DNA of 56,030 nucleotides from Bordetella parapertussis (GCA_945897475.1 CAMDFL010000004.1:1-56030); one strand, 5' to 3'. Shown: positions 42,300 to 56,030, counted from the stretch's first letter. Numbers and translations: made by a program. Notes: generated from the letters alone by a model not told the origin.

Positions 42300-44464
42300 A
42301 ATCTCTAATAGAACGAGCCGTGCGGGAACGAGCAGTGGTGGAACGAGTACTGCGCGGCTTTGCCGCCGCGATACTTCTAACGATGGCAGACATGGGATTC
42401 GCGCAAAATGCCATTGAAGGATTCAATGTAACCCAGCAGGGTGGGCAAATTCTGGTGCAAATCACCACCAAGGCACCATTGCGAGAAACGCCGGCAAACT
42501 TCACTGTCGCCAATCCAGCGCGCATAGCCTTTGATTTTCCCGCTACGGTCAATGCCTTGGGAAAAAACAGCCAGGATGTCGGTCAAGGTGAGTTGCGGTC
42601 CATGAACGTAGTGCAAGTTGGTGATCGTACCCGAGTTGTTCTTAATCTCAGAAACATGGTGCAGCACGACGCGCGAATTGAAGGTAGAAATCTGATTATT
42701 GCCTTGTCGCAGATTCCAGGGGGCGCTGCGGCCGCATCTGGCAGCGCTCGGTTTGCCGAAGGCCGCAACGACGCCAAGCATTCGATCAAGGACATCGTAT
42801 TTCGACGCGGTAAGGATGGCGAGGGACGTATCATCGTGGACTTGTCAGATACCTCAACTGGGATAGACATACGCCAGCAGGGGCAGTCGCTTGTCATTGA
42901 ATTTTTGAAATCAAATTTGCCGGATAGCCTTCGCAAAAGGCTGGACGTGGTGGATTTTGCGACCCCGGTGCAAACGGTCAGCACCTTCGCACAAGGCGAA
43001 AATGTGCGCATGGTGATCGAGCCCCGCGGCGTCTGGGAACATAACGCCTACCAGACAGATACTCAGTTTGTCGTCGAAGTGAAGGCAGTTCAAGTGGACC
43101 CCAATAAACTGGTGCAGGGGTCGCGAACCGGCTATATCGGGGAAAAGCTGTCGCTTAACTTTCAGAACATCGAAGTGCGCAGCGTGTTAAATGTGATCGC
43201 CGATTTTACCGACCTCAATATCATCACCAGCGATACGGTAGCGGGAAACCTCACGCTTCGACTAAAGGATGTTCCATGGGATCAGGCCTTGGACATTATC
43301 TTGCAGACACGTGGTCTGGACCAGCGCAAGAATGGCAATGTGGTCTGGATCGCGCCACGGGACGAATTGGCGACAAAAGAAAAACTCGCGCTTGAATCAA
43401 GACAGCAAATTACCGAACTGGAACCGGTACGCACTGAAAGCTTCCAACTCAATTATGCCAAGGCCGATGTCATTTCTAAGATCCTATCCGATGATAAGCA
43501 GCGCATTCTCTCGAAGCGAGGCAGTTCTGTCGTCGATCCCCGCACCAACCAGCTTTTCGTGCAGGACGTTTCGGTTCGCCTTGAGGATGTCAGACGCCTG
43601 ATCAGCAAGCTCGACATCCCGGTTCGCCAAGTACTGATTGAAGCCCGAATTGTGGAGGCCAATGATAATTTCAGCAAAAATCTGGGCACCCGCCTGGGAT
43701 TTGGCCGCGATCTTCGAAGCACTCAGGGCATTCGGGAGGGAACTCGGTTGTTAGGAGACCAAAGCCTCCAATTTAATGTCGGCGGCGCGTTGGCGCCCGT
43801 GGGTCAGGTAACCGGACTTATAGCGGGGACACCGAATTTTACTGGCGGTACCAATGCTGAAACTCTGCAGAATGTGAACCTGCCGGCATCCGGTCTTGCT
43901 GGCTTTGGCGCGGGCGCTTTCTCGCTGATTCTATTTAACCAGGCCAAATCGCGATTCCTTTCTTTGGAACTCACAGCATTGGAATCGGACGGCAAGGGAA
44001 AGATTATTTCCAGTCCGAGGGTATTGACTGCGGACAATGTGGAAGCCTTAATAGAACAAGGAACCGAATTACCCTACCAGCAAGCGACATCCAGTGGCGC
44101 GACATCGGTTTCGTTCCGCAAGGCAAATCTGGCGCTCAAGGTCAAGCCACAAATAACGCCTGATGGCAACATCATAATGGCCTTGGATGTCAACAAAGAC
44201 GCGGTTGGTCAGGTAACCACTTCCGGTTTTGCGATCGACACCAAGCACATAAAAACCGAGGTCCTGGTGGAGAACGGCGGTACCGTGGTCATCGGCGGAA
44301 TTTACACCCAGGACACACGCAATACCACGATCAAAGTCCCGCTTTTTGGGGACATCCCGGTGCTTGGTCAATTATTCAGGAACAATCAACGCTCCGATTC
44401 GAAAACCGAATTGTTGGTCTTTATTACACCGCGAATCGCCTCCGATAGACTGGGGCAACGATAA
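42296..44464 (+). CDS. pilQ: Type IV pilus secretin PilQ
   Basis: A 722-residue outer-membrane secretin through which the pilus passes. After a signal peptide (FAAAILLTMADMGFAQ) come two AMIN domains that bind peptidoglycan, then an STN/secretin N0 domain (LSLNFQNIEVRSVLNVIADFTDLNIITSDTVAGNLTLRLKDVPWDQALDIILQTRGL). An N1 domain follows (ESFQLNYAKADVISKILSD), then the secretin barrel with VLIEARIVEANDNFSKNLG and the C-terminal VENGGTVVIGGIYTQDTRNTTIKVPLFGDIPVLGQLFR. Last pil gene; aroK follows after 102 bp. Confidence 0.96.
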   Translation: MKSLIERAVRERAVVERVLRGFAAAILLTMADMGFAQNAIEGFNVTQQGGQILVQITTKAPLRETPANFTVANPARIAFDFPATVNALGKNSQDVGQGELRSMNVVQVGDRTRVVLNLRNMVQHDARIEGRNLIIALSQIPGGAAAASGSARFAEGRNDAKHSIKDIVFRRGKDGEGRIIVDLSDTSTGIDIRQQGQSLVIEFLKSNLPDSLRKRLDVVDFATPVQTVSTFAQGENVRMVIEPRGVWEHNAYQTDTQFVVEVKAVQVDPNKLVQGSRTGYIGEKLSLNFQNIEVRSVLNVIADFTDLNIITSDTVAGNLTLRLKDVPWDQALDIILQTRGLDQRKNGNVVWIAPRDELATKEKLALESRQQITELEPVRTESFQLNYAKADVISKILSDDKQRILSKRGSSVVDPRTNQLFVQDVSVRLEDVRRLISKLDIPVRQVLIEARIVEANDNFSKNLGTRLGFGRDLRSTQGIREGTRLLGDQSLQFNVGGALAPVGQVTGLIAGTPNFTGGTNAETLQNVNLPASGLAGFGAGAFSLILFNQAKSRFLSLELTALESDGKGKIISSPRVLTADNVEALIEQGTELPYQQATSSGATSVSFRKANLALKVKPQITPDGNIIMALDVNKDAVGQVTTSGFAIDTKHIKTEVLVENGGTVVIGGIYTQDTRNTTIKVPLFGDIPVLGQLFRNNQRSDSKTELLVFITPRIASDRLGQR

Positions 44465-44566
44465 GTCGCGGAAAGGCGGTTCTGGCTTTCCTTGGCTGAT
44501 TTGGAACATAATCCCACTTAGTCATCCAGCATTCAGTTCGCGGAACTGGATTGTCGATCTAGTCCA

Positions 44567-45100
44567 GTGAAAAACTCTTCGAATATCATTCTTGTCGGCC
44601 TGATGGGCGCCGGAAAGACTACCGTCGGCCGTAGTCTGGCCAGACGACTCGCAAAATTCTTCGTTGATACCGACCTGGAGATCGAGGAGCGCACTGGCGT
44701 GCGCGTTTCGGTAATTTTCGAGATTGAGGGAGAGGCCGGTTTTCGCAAGCGAGAGTCCGAAGCTTTGTCGCGCATGGTTGCGTTGGAAAATATGGTCCTG
44801 GCAACCGGTGGCGGGGTGATCCTGGATTCCAATAATCGGGATCTGCTCCGATTAAGCGGATGTGTTGTATATCTACACGCTCGCCCCGGCGAGCTTGCAA
44901 AGAGATTAGGCCAGGATAAAACGCGTCCCTTGCTTCAAGGAATGGAACCGCTAAAGCGCCTGGAAGCCTTGTATTCCGTACGCGACCCCCTTTACCGGGA
45001 AGTGGCGGACATCGTTGTCGATACGGGACGCCAAAGCGTAAGCGCTATGCTGGGACAATTGTTAGTACGTCTGGAGTCGGAATGCAAACCTATACCGTAG
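44567..45100 (+). CDS. aroK: Shikimate kinase
   Basis: A 177-residue kinase phosphorylating shikimate at O3. Walker A is GLMGAGKTT (11-19); the DxD-like [11 protein letters not shown] and the shikimate-binding [14 protein letters not shown] are present, as is the lid Arg in QDKTRPLL. Starts at GTG 44567. The 3' end overlaps aroB by 19 bp. Following pilMNOPQ is the conserved placement in beta- and gammaproteobacteria. Confidence 0.95.
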   Translation: MKNSSNIILVGLMGAGKTTVGRSLARRLAKFFVDTDLEIEERTGVRVSVIFEIEGEAGFRKRESEALSRMVALENMVLATGGGVILDSNNRDLLRLSGCVVYLHARPGELAKRLGQDKTRPLLQGMEPLKRLEALYSVRDPLYREVADIVVDTGRQSVSAMLGQLLVRLESECKPIP

Positions 45101-46161
45101 CGCTGGATGAAAGGGCGTATCCAATCCACATTGGCGCTGATCTGCTGACAAACACAGAATTGATCATTCCGCACTTGGCCCAAAAACGCGTCGCGCTGAT
45201 TACCAATGAAGTTGTGGCGCCTTTGTATTTGGATACTGTGCGTGACGCCTTGGAGCGCGTTGGCGTCAAGGTGGTCCCTTTGATTCTGCCCGATGGCGAA
45301 CAACATAAGCATTGGCAAACTTTGAATAAGGTGTATGACGAGTTGATCGCCGCTCGCTGTGAACGAGGAACCACGATTGTGGCCCTCGGTGGTGGGGTGG
45401 TTGGAGACATTTCCGGCTTCGCTGCGGCGACTTATCAGCGTGGCACGCCATTCATTCAAATACCCACTACGCTTCTGGCCCAGGTCGATTCATCGATTGG
45501 GGGCAAGACTGCGATTAATCATCCGGCTGGCAAGAACATGATAGGCGCGTTCTATCAGCCGCGAGTGGTGATATCGGATATGCGCACCTTGTTGACGCTT
45601 CCTGATAGGGAGCTAAAGGCCGGCTTGGCGGAGATCATCAAACACGGTCTGATAAGAGACGAAACTTTCTTTTCATGGTTGGAGTTGAATATAGACCGCA
45701 TTCTCGCCAGGGAAATGGATGCGCTGGCGCATGCGGTACTTCGTTCTTGCGAAATCAAGGGTGCGGTGGTGGTGCGCGACGAGCGGGAGCTGGGCGAGCG
45801 TGCCTTGCTGAATTTTGGCCATACCTTCGGGCACGCGATAGAAAACGGCATGGGATATGGCGCTTGGTTACATGGTGAAGCGGTAGCGGCTGGAATGGCG
45901 CTGGCATCGGATCTATCTATGCAGTTGGGAATGTTGGAGACTTCCGCAATAAAAAGAATACAAAAATTATTATTGCGCGCGGGACTGCCGGTGGAGGTGA
46001 ATGGGATCTCCGCCGACAAATTGCGCCAATTAATGAGCCTGGACAAAAAGGCCAAAGACGGAAATCTTCGTTTTATTCTCCTTGAACGCATCGGTTCCGC
46101 CGTTATTCGGGCGGATGTTTCGCCCAAAGCACTTGAACGGACCCTAGCGCAGGTATTTTGA
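45082..46161 (+). CDS. aroB: 3-dehydroquinate synthase
   Basis: A 359-residue NAD-dependent zinc enzyme cyclising DAHP to 3-dehydroquinate. It has the NAD loop [58 protein letters not shown] and the zinc ligands Glu in [10 protein letters not shown] and His in [12 protein letters not shown] and [11 protein letters not shown]. Overlap with aroK indicates cotranscription and coupling. Confidence 0.96.
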   Translation: MQTYTVALDERAYPIHIGADLLTNTELIIPHLAQKRVALITNEVVAPLYLDTVRDALERVGVKVVPLILPDGEQHKHWQTLNKVYDELIAARCERGTTIVALGGGVVGDISGFAAATYQRGTPFIQIPTTLLAQVDSSIGGKTAINHPAGKNMIGAFYQPRVVISDMRTLLTLPDRELKAGLAEIIKHGLIRDETFFSWLELNIDRILAREMDALAHAVLRSCEIKGAVVVRDERELGERALLNFGHTFGHAIENGMGYGAWLHGEAVAAGMALASDLSMQLGMLETSAIKRIQKLLLRAGLPVEVNGISADKLRQLMSLDKKAKDGNLRFILLERIGSAVIRADVSPKALERTLAQVF

Positions 46162-46306
46162 TGCCCAGCGACGCCTAAAAAGCCCGAATTTCGTACAAAA
46201 GCGCTTAACGTCTTGATGCAATGCAATATCACTGGTAAATTCCTAGGTCCCAAAAATCAAACCTAATCGGGCGAAGTTCGCTCGATCTCGGGAAAGAGGT
46301 TGACGC

Positions 46307-49300
46307 GTGGATAGGCAGGTTCCCCCGGAAAAACAGGGTCTTTACGATCCGAAAAACGAGCATGACGCGTGTGGCGTCGGCTTCATTGCGCATATCCGTG
46401 GGGAAAAATCGCACTCGATCGTGGAGCAAGGCCTCACTATTCTGCACAATCTGAACCATCGCGGAGCGGTGGGCGCGGATCCGCTTGCCGGCGATGGCGC
46501 AGGTATCTTGATTCAAATTCCGCACGCGTTGTTTCAGGAAGAAATGGCGAAGCAGGGAGTTAGCCTGCCGTTGCCGGGACAGTATGGGGTAGGCATGGTT
46601 TTTCTGCCGAAGGAACCCGCGTCGCGTCTCGCCTGCGAATACGAAATCGAACGCGCCATCAAGGATGAGGGGCAGGTGCTCCTTGGTTGGCGGGATGTGC
46701 CTTGCGACAATTCGGGATTGGGAGACTCGGTCAAAAGTATCGAGCCTGTTATCCGGCAGGTGTTTATCGGTGGTGGCACCGATGTCACGGTGACCGATGC
46801 TCTGGAACGCAAGCTCTACATCATTCGAAAATGTACGGGACATGCCATTCAAGCCCTCGCGCTAGCACACGGCAGGGAGTTCTATGTCCCCTCCATGTCG
46901 GCACGCACCATCGTGTACAAAGGCATGCTTCTCGCCAGTCAGGTTGGCAAGTATTACCTGGACTTGCAAGATGCCAGGGTGGTTTCCGCGTTGGCCCTGG
47001 TGCATCAACGATTCTCTACCAACACTTTTCCAACCTGGGATCTGGCGCATCCGTTCCGAATGATTGCGCACAATGGGGAAATCAACACCCTGCGCGGCAA
47101 CGTTAACTGGATCCGAGCACGACAGGGAGCGATCTCGAGCCCCATCCTGGGGCGGGATTTGGAAAAGGTATGGCCACTGATCTATGACGGTCAATCTGAT
47201 TCGGCATCGTTTGACAATGCGCTCGAACTACTGGTCATGAGCGGGTATTCGGTACCCCACGCCATGATGATGATGATCCCCGAAGCATGGGAAGGCCATG
47301 CTCAAATGGATGCGAGCCGGCGCGCGTTCTATGAATACCATGCAGCGATGATGGAACCCTGGGATGGACCCGCGTCGATCGCGTTTACCGATGGCCGCCA
47401 AATCGGCGCTACGCTGGATCGTAACGGTCTGCGACCCTCGCGCTACATTGTCACCGATGACGAATTGGTCATCATGGGATCGGAATGCGGATGTCTGCAG
47501 ATTCCGGAAGAAAAGATCATCAAGAAATGGCGCTTGCAGCCTGGAAAGATGTTCCTGGTCGATCTCGAGAAGGGCCGGATCATAGATGACAAGGAACTAA
47601 AGGAAACGCTGGCGCATGCCAAACCTTACATAGAATGGATGGATAGGATCCGCGTAAGGCTGGACACCATAGAAACCGACAAACAGCAACCGGAGCGTTC
47701 TGCGGTATCGTTGCTGGATCGACAGCAGGCTTTTGCCTATACGCAGGAAGACATCAGGTTTCTGATTACGCCTATGGCCGAGCAAGGAGAAGAGCCGACC
47801 GGATCCATGGGCAATGACTCTCCCTTGGCGGTGCTGTCCTCCAAGAACAAGACTTTGTATCACTATTTCAAACAGCTTTTCGCGCAGGTCACCAATCCTC
47901 CCATCGATCCGATACGCGAAGAGCTGGTTACCTCGCTGGTGTCCTTCATAGGCCCCAAGCCCAATCTGCTCGGCATAGAAGAACGAAATCCACCGTTACG
48001 GCTTGAAATCAGTCAGCCGGTGCTCGATTTTTTCGAAATGGAAAAGATCCGTCACATCGATAGATACACAGATGGCAAATTCAAATCGCAGGAATTGGAT
48101 ATTTGCTATCCGGTCGCCTGGGGCAAGGCGGCCATAGAGGCGCGTCTTGCTTCGCTTGCCGCGCAGGCCGAGGATGCGGTGCGTGCAGGTTACTCCGTCA
48201 TTATTATTTCCGACCGGAAAATTGACCGCGAGCACGTCGCTATTCCCGCTCTGTTGGCCTTGTCAACGATACACCAGCACCTGACCAACAAGGGCCTGCG
48301 CACCAGTACAGGTTTGGTGGTTGAAACGGGAAGCGCGCGTGAAGTTCACCAGTTTTGCCTGTTGGGCGGGTATGGCGCGGAAGCCGTACATCCGTACCTC
48401 GCCCTGGAGAGCGTGCTCGCGCTTTCCGCGCCAAAGCTTGCCGCTGACCAGGACGCCGCAAAAAAAGCGATAAAGAACTATGTCAAGGCGATCGGCAAAG
48501 GCTTGCGCAAGGTCATGTCCAAGATGGGCATATCCACCTACATGTCCTATACCGGCGCGCAAATTTTCGAGGCAGTGGGCTTATCGAAGAGTTTGGTCGA
48601 TAAATATTTTTCCGGCACTACATCAAGCGTAAATGGCATCGATATATTCAGTATTGCCGAGGAAACCATCCGTATTCACGATAGCGCGTTCGGCGACGAT
48701 CCACTGCTGGTGGACTCCCTGGACACCGGCGGGGAATACGCGTGGCGGGTTCGCGGAGAGGAGCATATGTGGACTCCCGATGCGATCGCTAAATTGCAGC
48801 ATTCGACGAGCAATAACTCCTATGACACCTACAAGGAGTATGCAAACCTCATAAACGACCAATCGCGTCGTCATATGACGTTTCGGGGCTTGTTTGAGTT
48901 TCGTTTCGACCAATGCAAGCCAGTGCCGCTTGATGAGGTTGAAACAGCGAAAGAGATTGTTAAGCGGTTTTCTACTGGAGCCATGTCGCTTGGCTCAATA
49001 TCCACGGAAGCACATACGACCCTGGCGATCGCCATGAACCGTATTGGCGGAAAATCGAACACGGGTGAAGGTGGAGAGGACCGTAATCGCTACGCACCGA
49101 TCAAGCTCGGAGAGACCCTTTCATCGCGCTTGGGCAAGCAGCAGATTGAGCGAGATCTAGAACTCAAAGAAGGCGATCTGCTTAAGTCAAAAATAAAACA
49201 GGTGGCCTCCGGTCGTTTCGGCGTAACGGCGGAGTATTTGTCCTCTGCCGAGCAAATTCAGATAAAAATGGCACAGGGTGCTAAACCCGGAGAGGGCGGC

Positions 49301-50965
49301 CAGTTACCCGGCAAGAAAGTATCCGAGTACATCGCGCGGCTGCGCTACTCCACACCCGGTGTCGAGCTAATTTCGCCGCCGCCGCACCATGATATTTATT
49401 CCATCGAAGACCTTGCGCAACTGATTCACGATTTGAAGAATGCCAACTCCGATGCTTCGATCAGCGTAAAACTGGTGTCCGAGAACGGCGTAGGGACCGT
49501 TGCGGCGGGTGTTTCCAAGGCAAAAGCGGATCATGTAACCATTTCCGGTCACGATGGCGGCACAGGCGCAAGTCCTTTGTCATCCTTGAAACATGCAGGC
49601 ACTCCCTGGGAACTGGGGTTGGCCGAGACGCAGCAAACTCTGGTTTTGAATCGCTTGCGCGGGCGCATCGCTGTCCAGGTTGACGGGCAAATTAAGACGG
49701 GGCGTGACGTCATTGTCGGCGCCATGCTTGGCGCAGATGAATTTGGATTCGCCACGGCGCCGCTGGTAGTGCAGGGGTGCATCATGATGCGCAAGTGCCA
49801 CCTGAACACATGTCCGGTGGGCGTCGCCACTCAGGACCCGGTGTTAAGGCGCAAATTCACAGGTAAGCCAGAGCACGTCATAAATTTCTTCTTTTTTGTC
49901 GCGCAAGAGGTGCGTGAATTGATGGCTGCCTTAGGCGTTCGAAAACTCGATGAGTTGATCGGGGCGGCGCATTTGCTCGACATGAAGCAGGGAATCGAGC
50001 ATTGGAAGGCCAAAGGTCTGGATTTCTCGAAGATTTTCCATAAACCTGATATGCCGGCGGACGTGGCGCGTCGTCATTGTGAAAAACAAGACCACGGGCT
50101 TGATCAGGCGCTGGACCATCGCTTGATCGAACTGGCTGCGCCTGCACTGGAGCATGGCGAGAAGGTGGCCATTGATATTCCAATAAGAAATATTAATCGC
50201 GCGGTAGGCACCATGTTGTCCGGCCTTATCGCCAAGCGCTTTGGCCATGAGGGCTTACCCGAGGATACGATTCACGTGACACTCGCCGGGTCCGCAGGTC
50301 AAAGTTTCGGCGCGTTTCTCGCCAGAGGGGTAACCCTGGACCTGATCGGCGATACGAATGATTACTGTGGCAAAGGCCTCTCGGGCGGACGTATCAGCGT
50401 GCAACCGTCAGAAAAATTTCGCGGTGATCCTGGTGAAAACATTATTACTGGGAATGTGGTGCTCTACGGCGCGATTGCCGGAGAGGCGTATTTCAGGGGT
50501 GTGGGTGGTGAACGCTTCGCGGTAAGAAACTCCGGTGCGCAAGCGGTCGTCGAGGGTGTCGGCGACCATTGTTGCGAATACATGACTGGCGGTACGGTGG
50601 TTGTATTGGGCGGCACCGGACGCAATTTTGCCGCGGGAATGTCGGGCGGTATTGCCTATGTGCTGGATGAATCCCGGTCCTTCTCCGGTCTTTGCAACGC
50701 TTCCATGGTTGATTTGGAGGCAGTGCTGACGGAGTCTGAGCAACGTGCGAAGATTCCAACCGAGGTCTGGCATATGCAGGAGGCGGACGAAAGCGTCTTG
50801 CGTCGTCTCATCGGCAACCATGCCAAGTACACCGGTAGCCGGTTCGCACTAAAGATTCTCGATCAGTGGAGCGCCTACCGGACGAGTTTCGTTAAGGTAT
50901 TTCCAAAAGAGTATCGTCGAGCGCTGGCCGAGAACGCGGCATCAACGCATCGCGCCGCGGCCTGA
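46307..50965 (+). CDS. gltB: Glutamate synthase (NADPH) large subunit
   Basis: A 1552-residue enzyme. The N-terminal glutaminase begins after a short propeptide, with catalytic Cys22 in [15 protein letters not shown]. The central and FMN domains include [32 protein letters not shown] and [22 protein letters not shown]. The 3Fe-4S cluster is in [21 protein letters not shown], and the GXGXG beta-helix follows. It transfers the amide of glutamine to 2-oxoglutarate. GTG 46307 has AAAGAGG eight bases upstream. Followed by gltD after 70 bp. Confidence 0.97.
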   Translation: MDRQVPPEKQGLYDPKNEHDACGVGFIAHIRGEKSHSIVEQGLTILHNLNHRGAVGADPLAGDGAGILIQIPHALFQEEMAKQGVSLPLPGQYGVGMVFLPKEPASRLACEYEIERAIKDEGQVLLGWRDVPCDNSGLGDSVKSIEPVIRQVFIGGGTDVTVTDALERKLYIIRKCTGHAIQALALAHGREFYVPSMSARTIVYKGMLLASQVGKYYLDLQDARVVSALALVHQRFSTNTFPTWDLAHPFRMIAHNGEINTLRGNVNWIRARQGAISSPILGRDLEKVWPLIYDGQSDSASFDNALELLVMSGYSVPHAMMMMIPEAWEGHAQMDASRRAFYEYHAAMMEPWDGPASIAFTDGRQIGATLDRNGLRPSRYIVTDDELVIMGSECGCLQIPEEKIIKKWRLQPGKMFLVDLEKGRIIDDKELKETLAHAKPYIEWMDRIRVRLDTIETDKQQPERSAVSLLDRQQAFAYTQEDIRFLITPMAEQGEEPTGSMGNDSPLAVLSSKNKTLYHYFKQLFAQVTNPPIDPIREELVTSLVSFIGPKPNLLGIEERNPPLRLEISQPVLDFFEMEKIRHIDRYTDGKFKSQELDICYPVAWGKAAIEARLASLAAQAEDAVRAGYSVIIISDRKIDREHVAIPALLALSTIHQHLTNKGLRTSTGLVVETGSAREVHQFCLLGGYGAEAVHPYLALESVLALSAPKLAADQDAAKKAIKNYVKAIGKGLRKVMSKMGISTYMSYTGAQIFEAVGLSKSLVDKYFSGTTSSVNGIDIFSIAEETIRIHDSAFGDDPLLVDSLDTGGEYAWRVRGEEHMWTPDAIAKLQHSTSNNSYDTYKEYANLINDQSRRHMTFRGLFEFRFDQCKPVPLDEVETAKEIVKRFSTGAMSLGSISTEAHTTLAIAMNRIGGKSNTGEGGEDRNRYAPIKLGETLSSRLGKQQIERDLELKEGDLLKSKIKQVASGRFGVTAEYLSSAEQIQIKMAQGAKPGEGGQLPGKKVSEYIARLRYSTPGVELISPPPHHDIYSIEDLAQLIHDLKNANSDASISVKLVSENGVGTVAAGVSKAKADHVTISGHDGGTGASPLSSLKHAGTPWELGLAETQQTLVLNRLRGRIAVQVDGQIKTGRDVIVGAMLGADEFGFATAPLVVQGCIMMRKCHLNTCPVGVATQDPVLRRKFTGKPEHVINFFFFVAQEVRELMAALGVRKLDELIGAAHLLDMKQGIEHWKAKGLDFSKIFHKPDMPADVARRHCEKQDHGLDQALDHRLIELAAPALEHGEKVAIDIPIRNINRAVGTMLSGLIAKRFGHEGLPEDTIHVTLAGSAGQSFGAFLARGVTLDLIGDTNDYCGKGLSGGRISVQPSEKFRGDPGENIITGNVVLYGAIAGEAYFRGVGGERFAVRNSGAQAVVEGVGDHCCEYMTGGTVVVLGGTGRNFAAGMSGGIAYVLDESRSFSGLCNASMVDLEAVLTESEQRAKIPTEVWHMQEADESVLRRLIGNHAKYTGSRFALKILDQWSAYRTSFVKVFPKEYRRALAENAASTHRAAA

Positions 50966-51035
50966 CGATTACAGCCACTACAGCCGTGCGACCAGGCGTC
51001 GCGCGATCGCAACAACGGACACAATCGATACATTC

Positions 51036-52493
<1,458 letters not shown>

Positions 52494-52629
52494 GCAGAGG
52501 CGGAATGCGGTTAGAAATAAGTCGGTATTTGTCCGTCATTAATCCCATTAATTGAATATACATTGATTTGTAAGGTGCGTCATAATTAGAGATTGTCAGT
52601 AATTTCTAGATAATTATGAGGCCTTCCAG

Positions 52630-53991
52630 ATGAATATTGTCGTTCTTGCCGCCGGGCAGGGCAGCCGCATGCGGTCCGAAATACCCAAGGTATTGCATCG
52701 CCTGGGCGGAAGACCCCTGCTGGCGTACGTTCTGGACACGGCCAGGGCCCTTGATTCCAAAAACATTAGCGTGGTCTATGGATACGGTGGCGAGACCGTG
52801 CCTAAAGGCATGCAGACAGAGGGCCACGGGGTGACTTGGGTGAAGCAGGAGCACCAGATGGGGACCGGTCACGCGCTGATGCAGGCACTGCCGCATCTGG
52901 ATGAGCGGATGCCAACCTTGGTCCTCTATGGCGACGTCCCGATGATAGGCGTGGATACATTGCGTAAGCTCGCCGCCGCCTCGGGTGACGACGGTCTGGG
53001 AATTCTCACCGTGAATCTTGAGAATCCTTCAGGCTATGGCCGCATTGTTCGAATTGGCGGAAATATCGTCGGTATTGTTGAAGAAAAAGACGCCAACGAA
53101 TCCGAACGAATGATCACCGAGGTCAATACCGGGATCATGATTGCCCCGACGTCGCGGCTCAACATCTGGCTCTCGCGTTTGTCGGATAACAACTCGCAGC
53201 GTGAGTACTATTTGACCGACGTGGTGGCCATGGCTGCGAAGGAGGGGGTGGGAATTGGCAGCGCCCAGCCAGCCAACTCCTGGGAGACATCAGGGGTGAA
53301 TAGCAAGGCTCAGCTCGCGGAGCTTGAGCGCCTACGCCGGAGCCAAGAAGCCCAAATGCTCATGGACAAGGGCGTGACGCTGTTAGACCCGGCGCGTATC
53401 GATATACGTGGAAAGCTTACCTGCGGCCGCGACTGTGAGATCGACGTTAATTGCGTGTTCGAGGGTGATGTCGTTCTTGCCGACCGGGTAAGGATAGGGC
53501 CGAATTGCATTCTGCGCGACGTGAATGTCGCCTCCGGTACCCGTATTGAAGCGTTTTGCCACCTCGACGACGCCCAAATCGGCGCAAATTGCAGGATAGG
53601 ACCCTACGCTCGCCTTCGTCCAGGAACCTTCCTTGCCAAAGAAGTCCATATTGGCAATTTTGTGGAAGTGAAAGCCAGCAATATCGGCGAGGGCAGCAAG
53701 GCCAATCATCTCAGCTACGTTGGCGACAGCGATGTCGGACGCAATGTTAATGTAGGCGCCGGTACCATTACTTGTAACTATGACGGCGTGAACAAGCATC
53801 GGACCGTCATTGAGGATGATGTGTTTATTGGATCCGATACGCAATTGGTGGCGCCGGTGCGCGTGGGCAAGGGCGCTACCATAGGGGCTGGAACGACGCT
53901 TACCCAGGATGCGGCGGCAGGGCGGCTCACCCTTTCGCGGCCCCGACAAACCACCATTGCCAATTGGTTGCGACCAGAGAAAAAAGAGTGA
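52630..53991 (+). CDS. glmU: Bifunctional GlmU (GlcNAc-1-P uridylyltransferase / GlcN-1-P acetyltransferase)
   Basis: A 453-residue enzyme of UDP-GlcNAc synthesis. The uridylyltransferase signature is [22 protein letters not shown], with Ser where most have Thr (GxGTRM). It continues [14 protein letters not shown] and YGDVPMI. The C-terminal left-handed beta-helix has hexapeptide repeats and the acetyltransferase base in [28 protein letters not shown]. Four bases before glmS starts, hence one transcription unit. Preceded by a 136-bp AT-rich gap. Confidence 0.96.
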   Translation: MNIVVLAAGQGSRMRSEIPKVLHRLGGRPLLAYVLDTARALDSKNISVVYGYGGETVPKGMQTEGHGVTWVKQEHQMGTGHALMQALPHLDERMPTLVLYGDVPMIGVDTLRKLAAASGDDGLGILTVNLENPSGYGRIVRIGGNIVGIVEEKDANESERMITEVNTGIMIAPTSRLNIWLSRLSDNNSQREYYLTDVVAMAAKEGVGIGSAQPANSWETSGVNSKAQLAELERLRRSQEAQMLMDKGVTLLDPARIDIRGKLTCGRDCEIDVNCVFEGDVVLADRVRIGPNCILRDVNVASGTRIEAFCHLDDAQIGANCRIGPYARLRPGTFLAKEVHIGNFVEVKASNIGEGSKANHLSYVGDSDVGRNVNVGAGTITCNYDGVNKHRTVIEDDVFIGSDTQLVAPVRVGKGATIGAGTTLTQDAAAGRLTLSRPRQTTIANWLRPEKKE

Positions 53992-53995
53992 ATTC

Positions 53996-55816
53996 ATGTG
54001 TGGAATAGTAGCCGCGGTATCGCAACGCAACATCGTCCCCATTCTCATTGAGGGCCTCAAGCGCCTCGAATACCGCGGTTACGACTCCGCCGGAATCGCG
54101 ATATTAAATGGCGGACTACAACGTGTGCGATCTACCGGCCGCGTCGTTGAGTTGGAGAAGCTTGCGGGTAGCCTGAGTGCCCCAATCGGAATTGCGCACA
54201 CGCGTTGGGCAACTCACGGCATTCCCTCCGAACGCAATGCGCACCCGCAGGTATCAGGTGGCGTCTCAGTGGTGCATAACGGAATTATTGAGAATCACGA
54301 TGAGATTCGTGATCAATTGAAGGCCCGAGGCTATGGCTTTTCCTCCGATACCGATACCGAAGTCATTGCTCATTTGGTGCACGAAAGGCTTGTTCAAGGC
54401 GCATCTTTGTTCGAGGCGGTGTGCCAGGCAAGCGCGTTACTTCAGGGCGCCTACGCCATCGCGGTGGTCAACGAAAGCGATCCCGATTTATTGGTAGTTG
54501 CGCGTCATGGCGCGCCGCTGCTTTTGGGTCTGGGTGAGGGAGAGAATTTCGCCGCCTCCGATGCCTCCGCATTGATTCAGGTAACCCAGCGTATGGTTTA
54601 TCTCGAAGATGGCGATCGGGCTGTGCTTACCCGGTCGGCGATCAAGATCGTGGATGCTTTTGGCCAAATTGTGCAGCGAACGATGCAGATCTCCCAACTT
54701 AGCTCGGCCAAGCAAGATCTTGGTCAATATAAAAGCTACATGCACAAGGAAATCTTCGAACAACCGATGGCTGTCGCGAATACGCTGGAAATGGTTACCG
54801 GAGCCAATAGCGTGGTTCCCGAACTGTTTGGCGCGGACGCGGCCAAGATATTCGGACAGACTGAAGCAGTGCTCATTCTGGCTTGTGGAACCAGCTATCA
54901 CGCGGGAATGGTTGCGAAGTATTGGTTGGAAGGGTTTGCCGGATTACCGTGCAATGTCGAGATTGCCAGCGAGTACCGCTACCGGGAAACCGTCCCCAAT
55001 CCAAAGTCCCTGATCGTCACCATTTCACAATCCGGGGAGACCGCGGATACCTTGGCTGCACACCAATATGCAAGGTCGCGAGGCCACGCGAACAGTCTGG
55101 CAATTTGTAATGTTCCTGAGTCGTCCTTGATCCGTGGATCAAGCCTGCGGTTCCTGACCCGCGCGGGTCCGGAAATAGGCGTGGCTTCGACCAAAGCCTT
55201 CACCACGCAGCTAGCGACATTGGTTTTGCTGGCAATGGTGCTGGCGAAGCAGAGGGGACGGTTGGATTTAGGACGGGAAAGTGAATTGCTTCATTCCCTG
55301 CGCCATTTGCCTGCAGCGCTATCTCAGGTCTTGACGATAGAACCGCAGATTATTCGCTGGGCGCAGACGCTTGCTCCGCATCGGCACGCGCTTTTTCTTG
55401 GGCGTGGTGTTCACTGGCCGATCGCTATGGAGGGCGCCCTGAAGTTGAAGGAAATTTCCTACATTCATGCAGAGGCTTATGCGGCAGGTGAGCTCAAACA
55501 CGGTCCACTTGCCCTGGTGGACAGCGACATGCCGGTTTTTGCCATAGCGCCCAAGGACACTCTTTTGGAGAAATTGAAATCCAATCTCAAGGAAGTCAGC
55601 GCGCGCGGCGGGAAACTGTATGTTTTCGCGGACCAGGATGCCAGGATTCCAATCGAAGACGGTGTTGAGGTCATTCGTCTCCCCGATCATGCAGGCATGC
55701 TTTCTCCCATATTGCATACGGTCCCCTTGCAGTTACTTGCCTATCACGCTGCGTTGATTCGTGGGAATGACGTGGATAAACCACGCAATCTGGCCAAATC
55801 AGTTACGGTGGAATGA
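53996..55816 (+). CDS. glmS: Glutamine-fructose-6-phosphate aminotransferase
   Basis: A 606-residue enzyme. Cys2 ([12 protein letters not shown]) is the glutaminase nucleophile, so ATG 53996 is certain. Other marks: [49 protein letters not shown] in the isomerase half, and the C-terminal [13 protein letters not shown]. It makes glucosamine-6-phosphate, the first committed step toward UDP-GlcNAc, and lies next to glmU, which completes the path. No glmS ribozyme-like leader can exist in the 4-bp gap. Confidence 0.97.
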   Translation: MCGIVAAVSQRNIVPILIEGLKRLEYRGYDSAGIAILNGGLQRVRSTGRVVELEKLAGSLSAPIGIAHTRWATHGIPSERNAHPQVSGGVSVVHNGIIENHDEIRDQLKARGYGFSSDTDTEVIAHLVHERLVQGASLFEAVCQASALLQGAYAIAVVNESDPDLLVVARHGAPLLLGLGEGENFAASDASALIQVTQRMVYLEDGDRAVLTRSAIKIVDAFGQIVQRTMQISQLSSAKQDLGQYKSYMHKEIFEQPMAVANTLEMVTGANSVVPELFGADAAKIFGQTEAVLILACGTSYHAGMVAKYWLEGFAGLPCNVEIASEYRYRETVPNPKSLIVTISQSGETADTLAAHQYARSRGHANSLAICNVPESSLIRGSSLRFLTRAGPEIGVASTKAFTTQLATLVLLAMVLAKQRGRLDLGRESELLHSLRHLPAALSQVLTIEPQIIRWAQTLAPHRHALFLGRGVHWPIAMEGALKLKEISYIHAEAYAAGELKHGPLALVDSDMPVFAIAPKDTLLEKLKSNLKEVSARGGKLYVFADQDARIPIEDGVEVIRLPDHAGMLSPILHTVPLQLLAYHAALIRGNDVDKPRNLAKSVTVE

Positions 55817-55975
55817 CACAAAAGTTCTGTTATTACAGTTCATCGTGTGACATCCCATGGCAAAAAGTGGACCGATACTAAAATCTTACGGCTGGGTGTT
55901 GATCGACGACGTAACGCTCATACTCGATTGCTTGGTAAAGGCTTGCCGCGTTGCGGTAAATAATGAGGAGGCGGC

Positions 55976-56030
55976 ATGTTAAAACTTTGGGGTCGTACCA
56001 ATTCGATCAATGTCATGAAAGTCATTTGGG
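55976..56030 (+). CDS. Glutathione S-transferase, N-terminus (cut by window edge)
   Basis: ATG 55976 follows AGGAGG after four bases and reads MLKLWGRTNSINVMKVIW to the window end. This matches the first strand and helix of a large bacterial GST subgroup (MLKLWGRxxSxNVxKVxW), in which the Ser/Asn after RT binds glutathione. The 159 bp between glmS and this gene show no clear hairpin. Too short for a subclass. Confidence 0.75.
   Translation, partial: MLKLWGRTNSINVMKVIW

Noticed and set aside
53992..53995. glmS ribozyme upstream of glmS
   Set aside because: The glmU-glmS gap is four bases, and the ribozyme is known from Gram-positive leaders, so it cannot be here.

Overview
The window reads as a chromosome segment of a GC-rich betaproteobacterium. 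The gene order mrcA / pilMNOPQ-aroK-aroB / gltB-gltD / glmU-glmS, the divergent lptM-lysA and cyaY pair, the NodIJ-like ABC genes and the Bug (TctC-like) receptor remnants all fit that class. I cannot name a genus from sequence alone. No rRNA, tRNA or CRISPR array was seen.

Region 1 (1-12,000) is accessory and partly decayed. It starts with the end of a flavin monooxygenase and an MFS transporter, then a cut 3-hydroxyacyl-CoA dehydrogenase stub that runs into a DUF4258/MqsA-like toxin-antitoxin pair. Next come a transposase scrap, a Fic-like C-terminal scrap and a 1013-residue superfamily 1 helicase with an ankyrin segment. After these lie a SnoaL-like protein, a DUF6498 membrane protein, a coniferyl-aldehyde-type dehydrogenase, a carboxymuconolactone decarboxylase-like protein and a 2-hydroxyacid dehydrogenase homologue lacking two catalytic residues. 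Three broken Bug receptor fragments and one orphan ORF followed by an attC-like imperfect palindrome complete the region.

Region 2 (12,000-26,100) is mostly intact metabolism and housekeeping: a CaiB-type CoA transferase, a lipoprotein hydrolase, a glutathionyl-hydroquinone reductase, a HAD hydrolase, RlmL, an internally duplicated membrane protein, an exported M1 aminopeptidase with a GNAT gene, a minus-strand operon (ferredoxin, hydrolase, NodI-like, NodJ-like, HemJ), then HemB and EngB.

Region 3 (26,100-34,970) is envelope and redox: cytochrome c4, MsrP-MsrQ periplasmic methionine sulfoxide repair, and an RND efflux permease with its adaptor. Two copies of an intergenic repeat lie here. 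Their flanks are conserved but their central hairpin stems differ in sequence while keeping pairing. A patch of unidentified remnants and an AbrB/VapC toxin-antitoxin operon with a visible promoter and operator-like palindrome follow.

Region 4 (35,150-56,030) is core: lysA with the tiny lptM gene, cyaY, mrcA (PBP1A), the type IV pilus assembly operon pilMNOPQ running into aroK-aroB, glutamate synthase gltB-gltD, glmU-glmS for UDP-GlcNAc supply, and the start of a glutathione S-transferase gene.

The items most worth follow-up are the covarying hairpin repeat, the helicase in its toxin-antitoxin and mobile-element setting, the attC-like orphan cassette, and the dehydrogenase homologue without its catalytic Arg and His.
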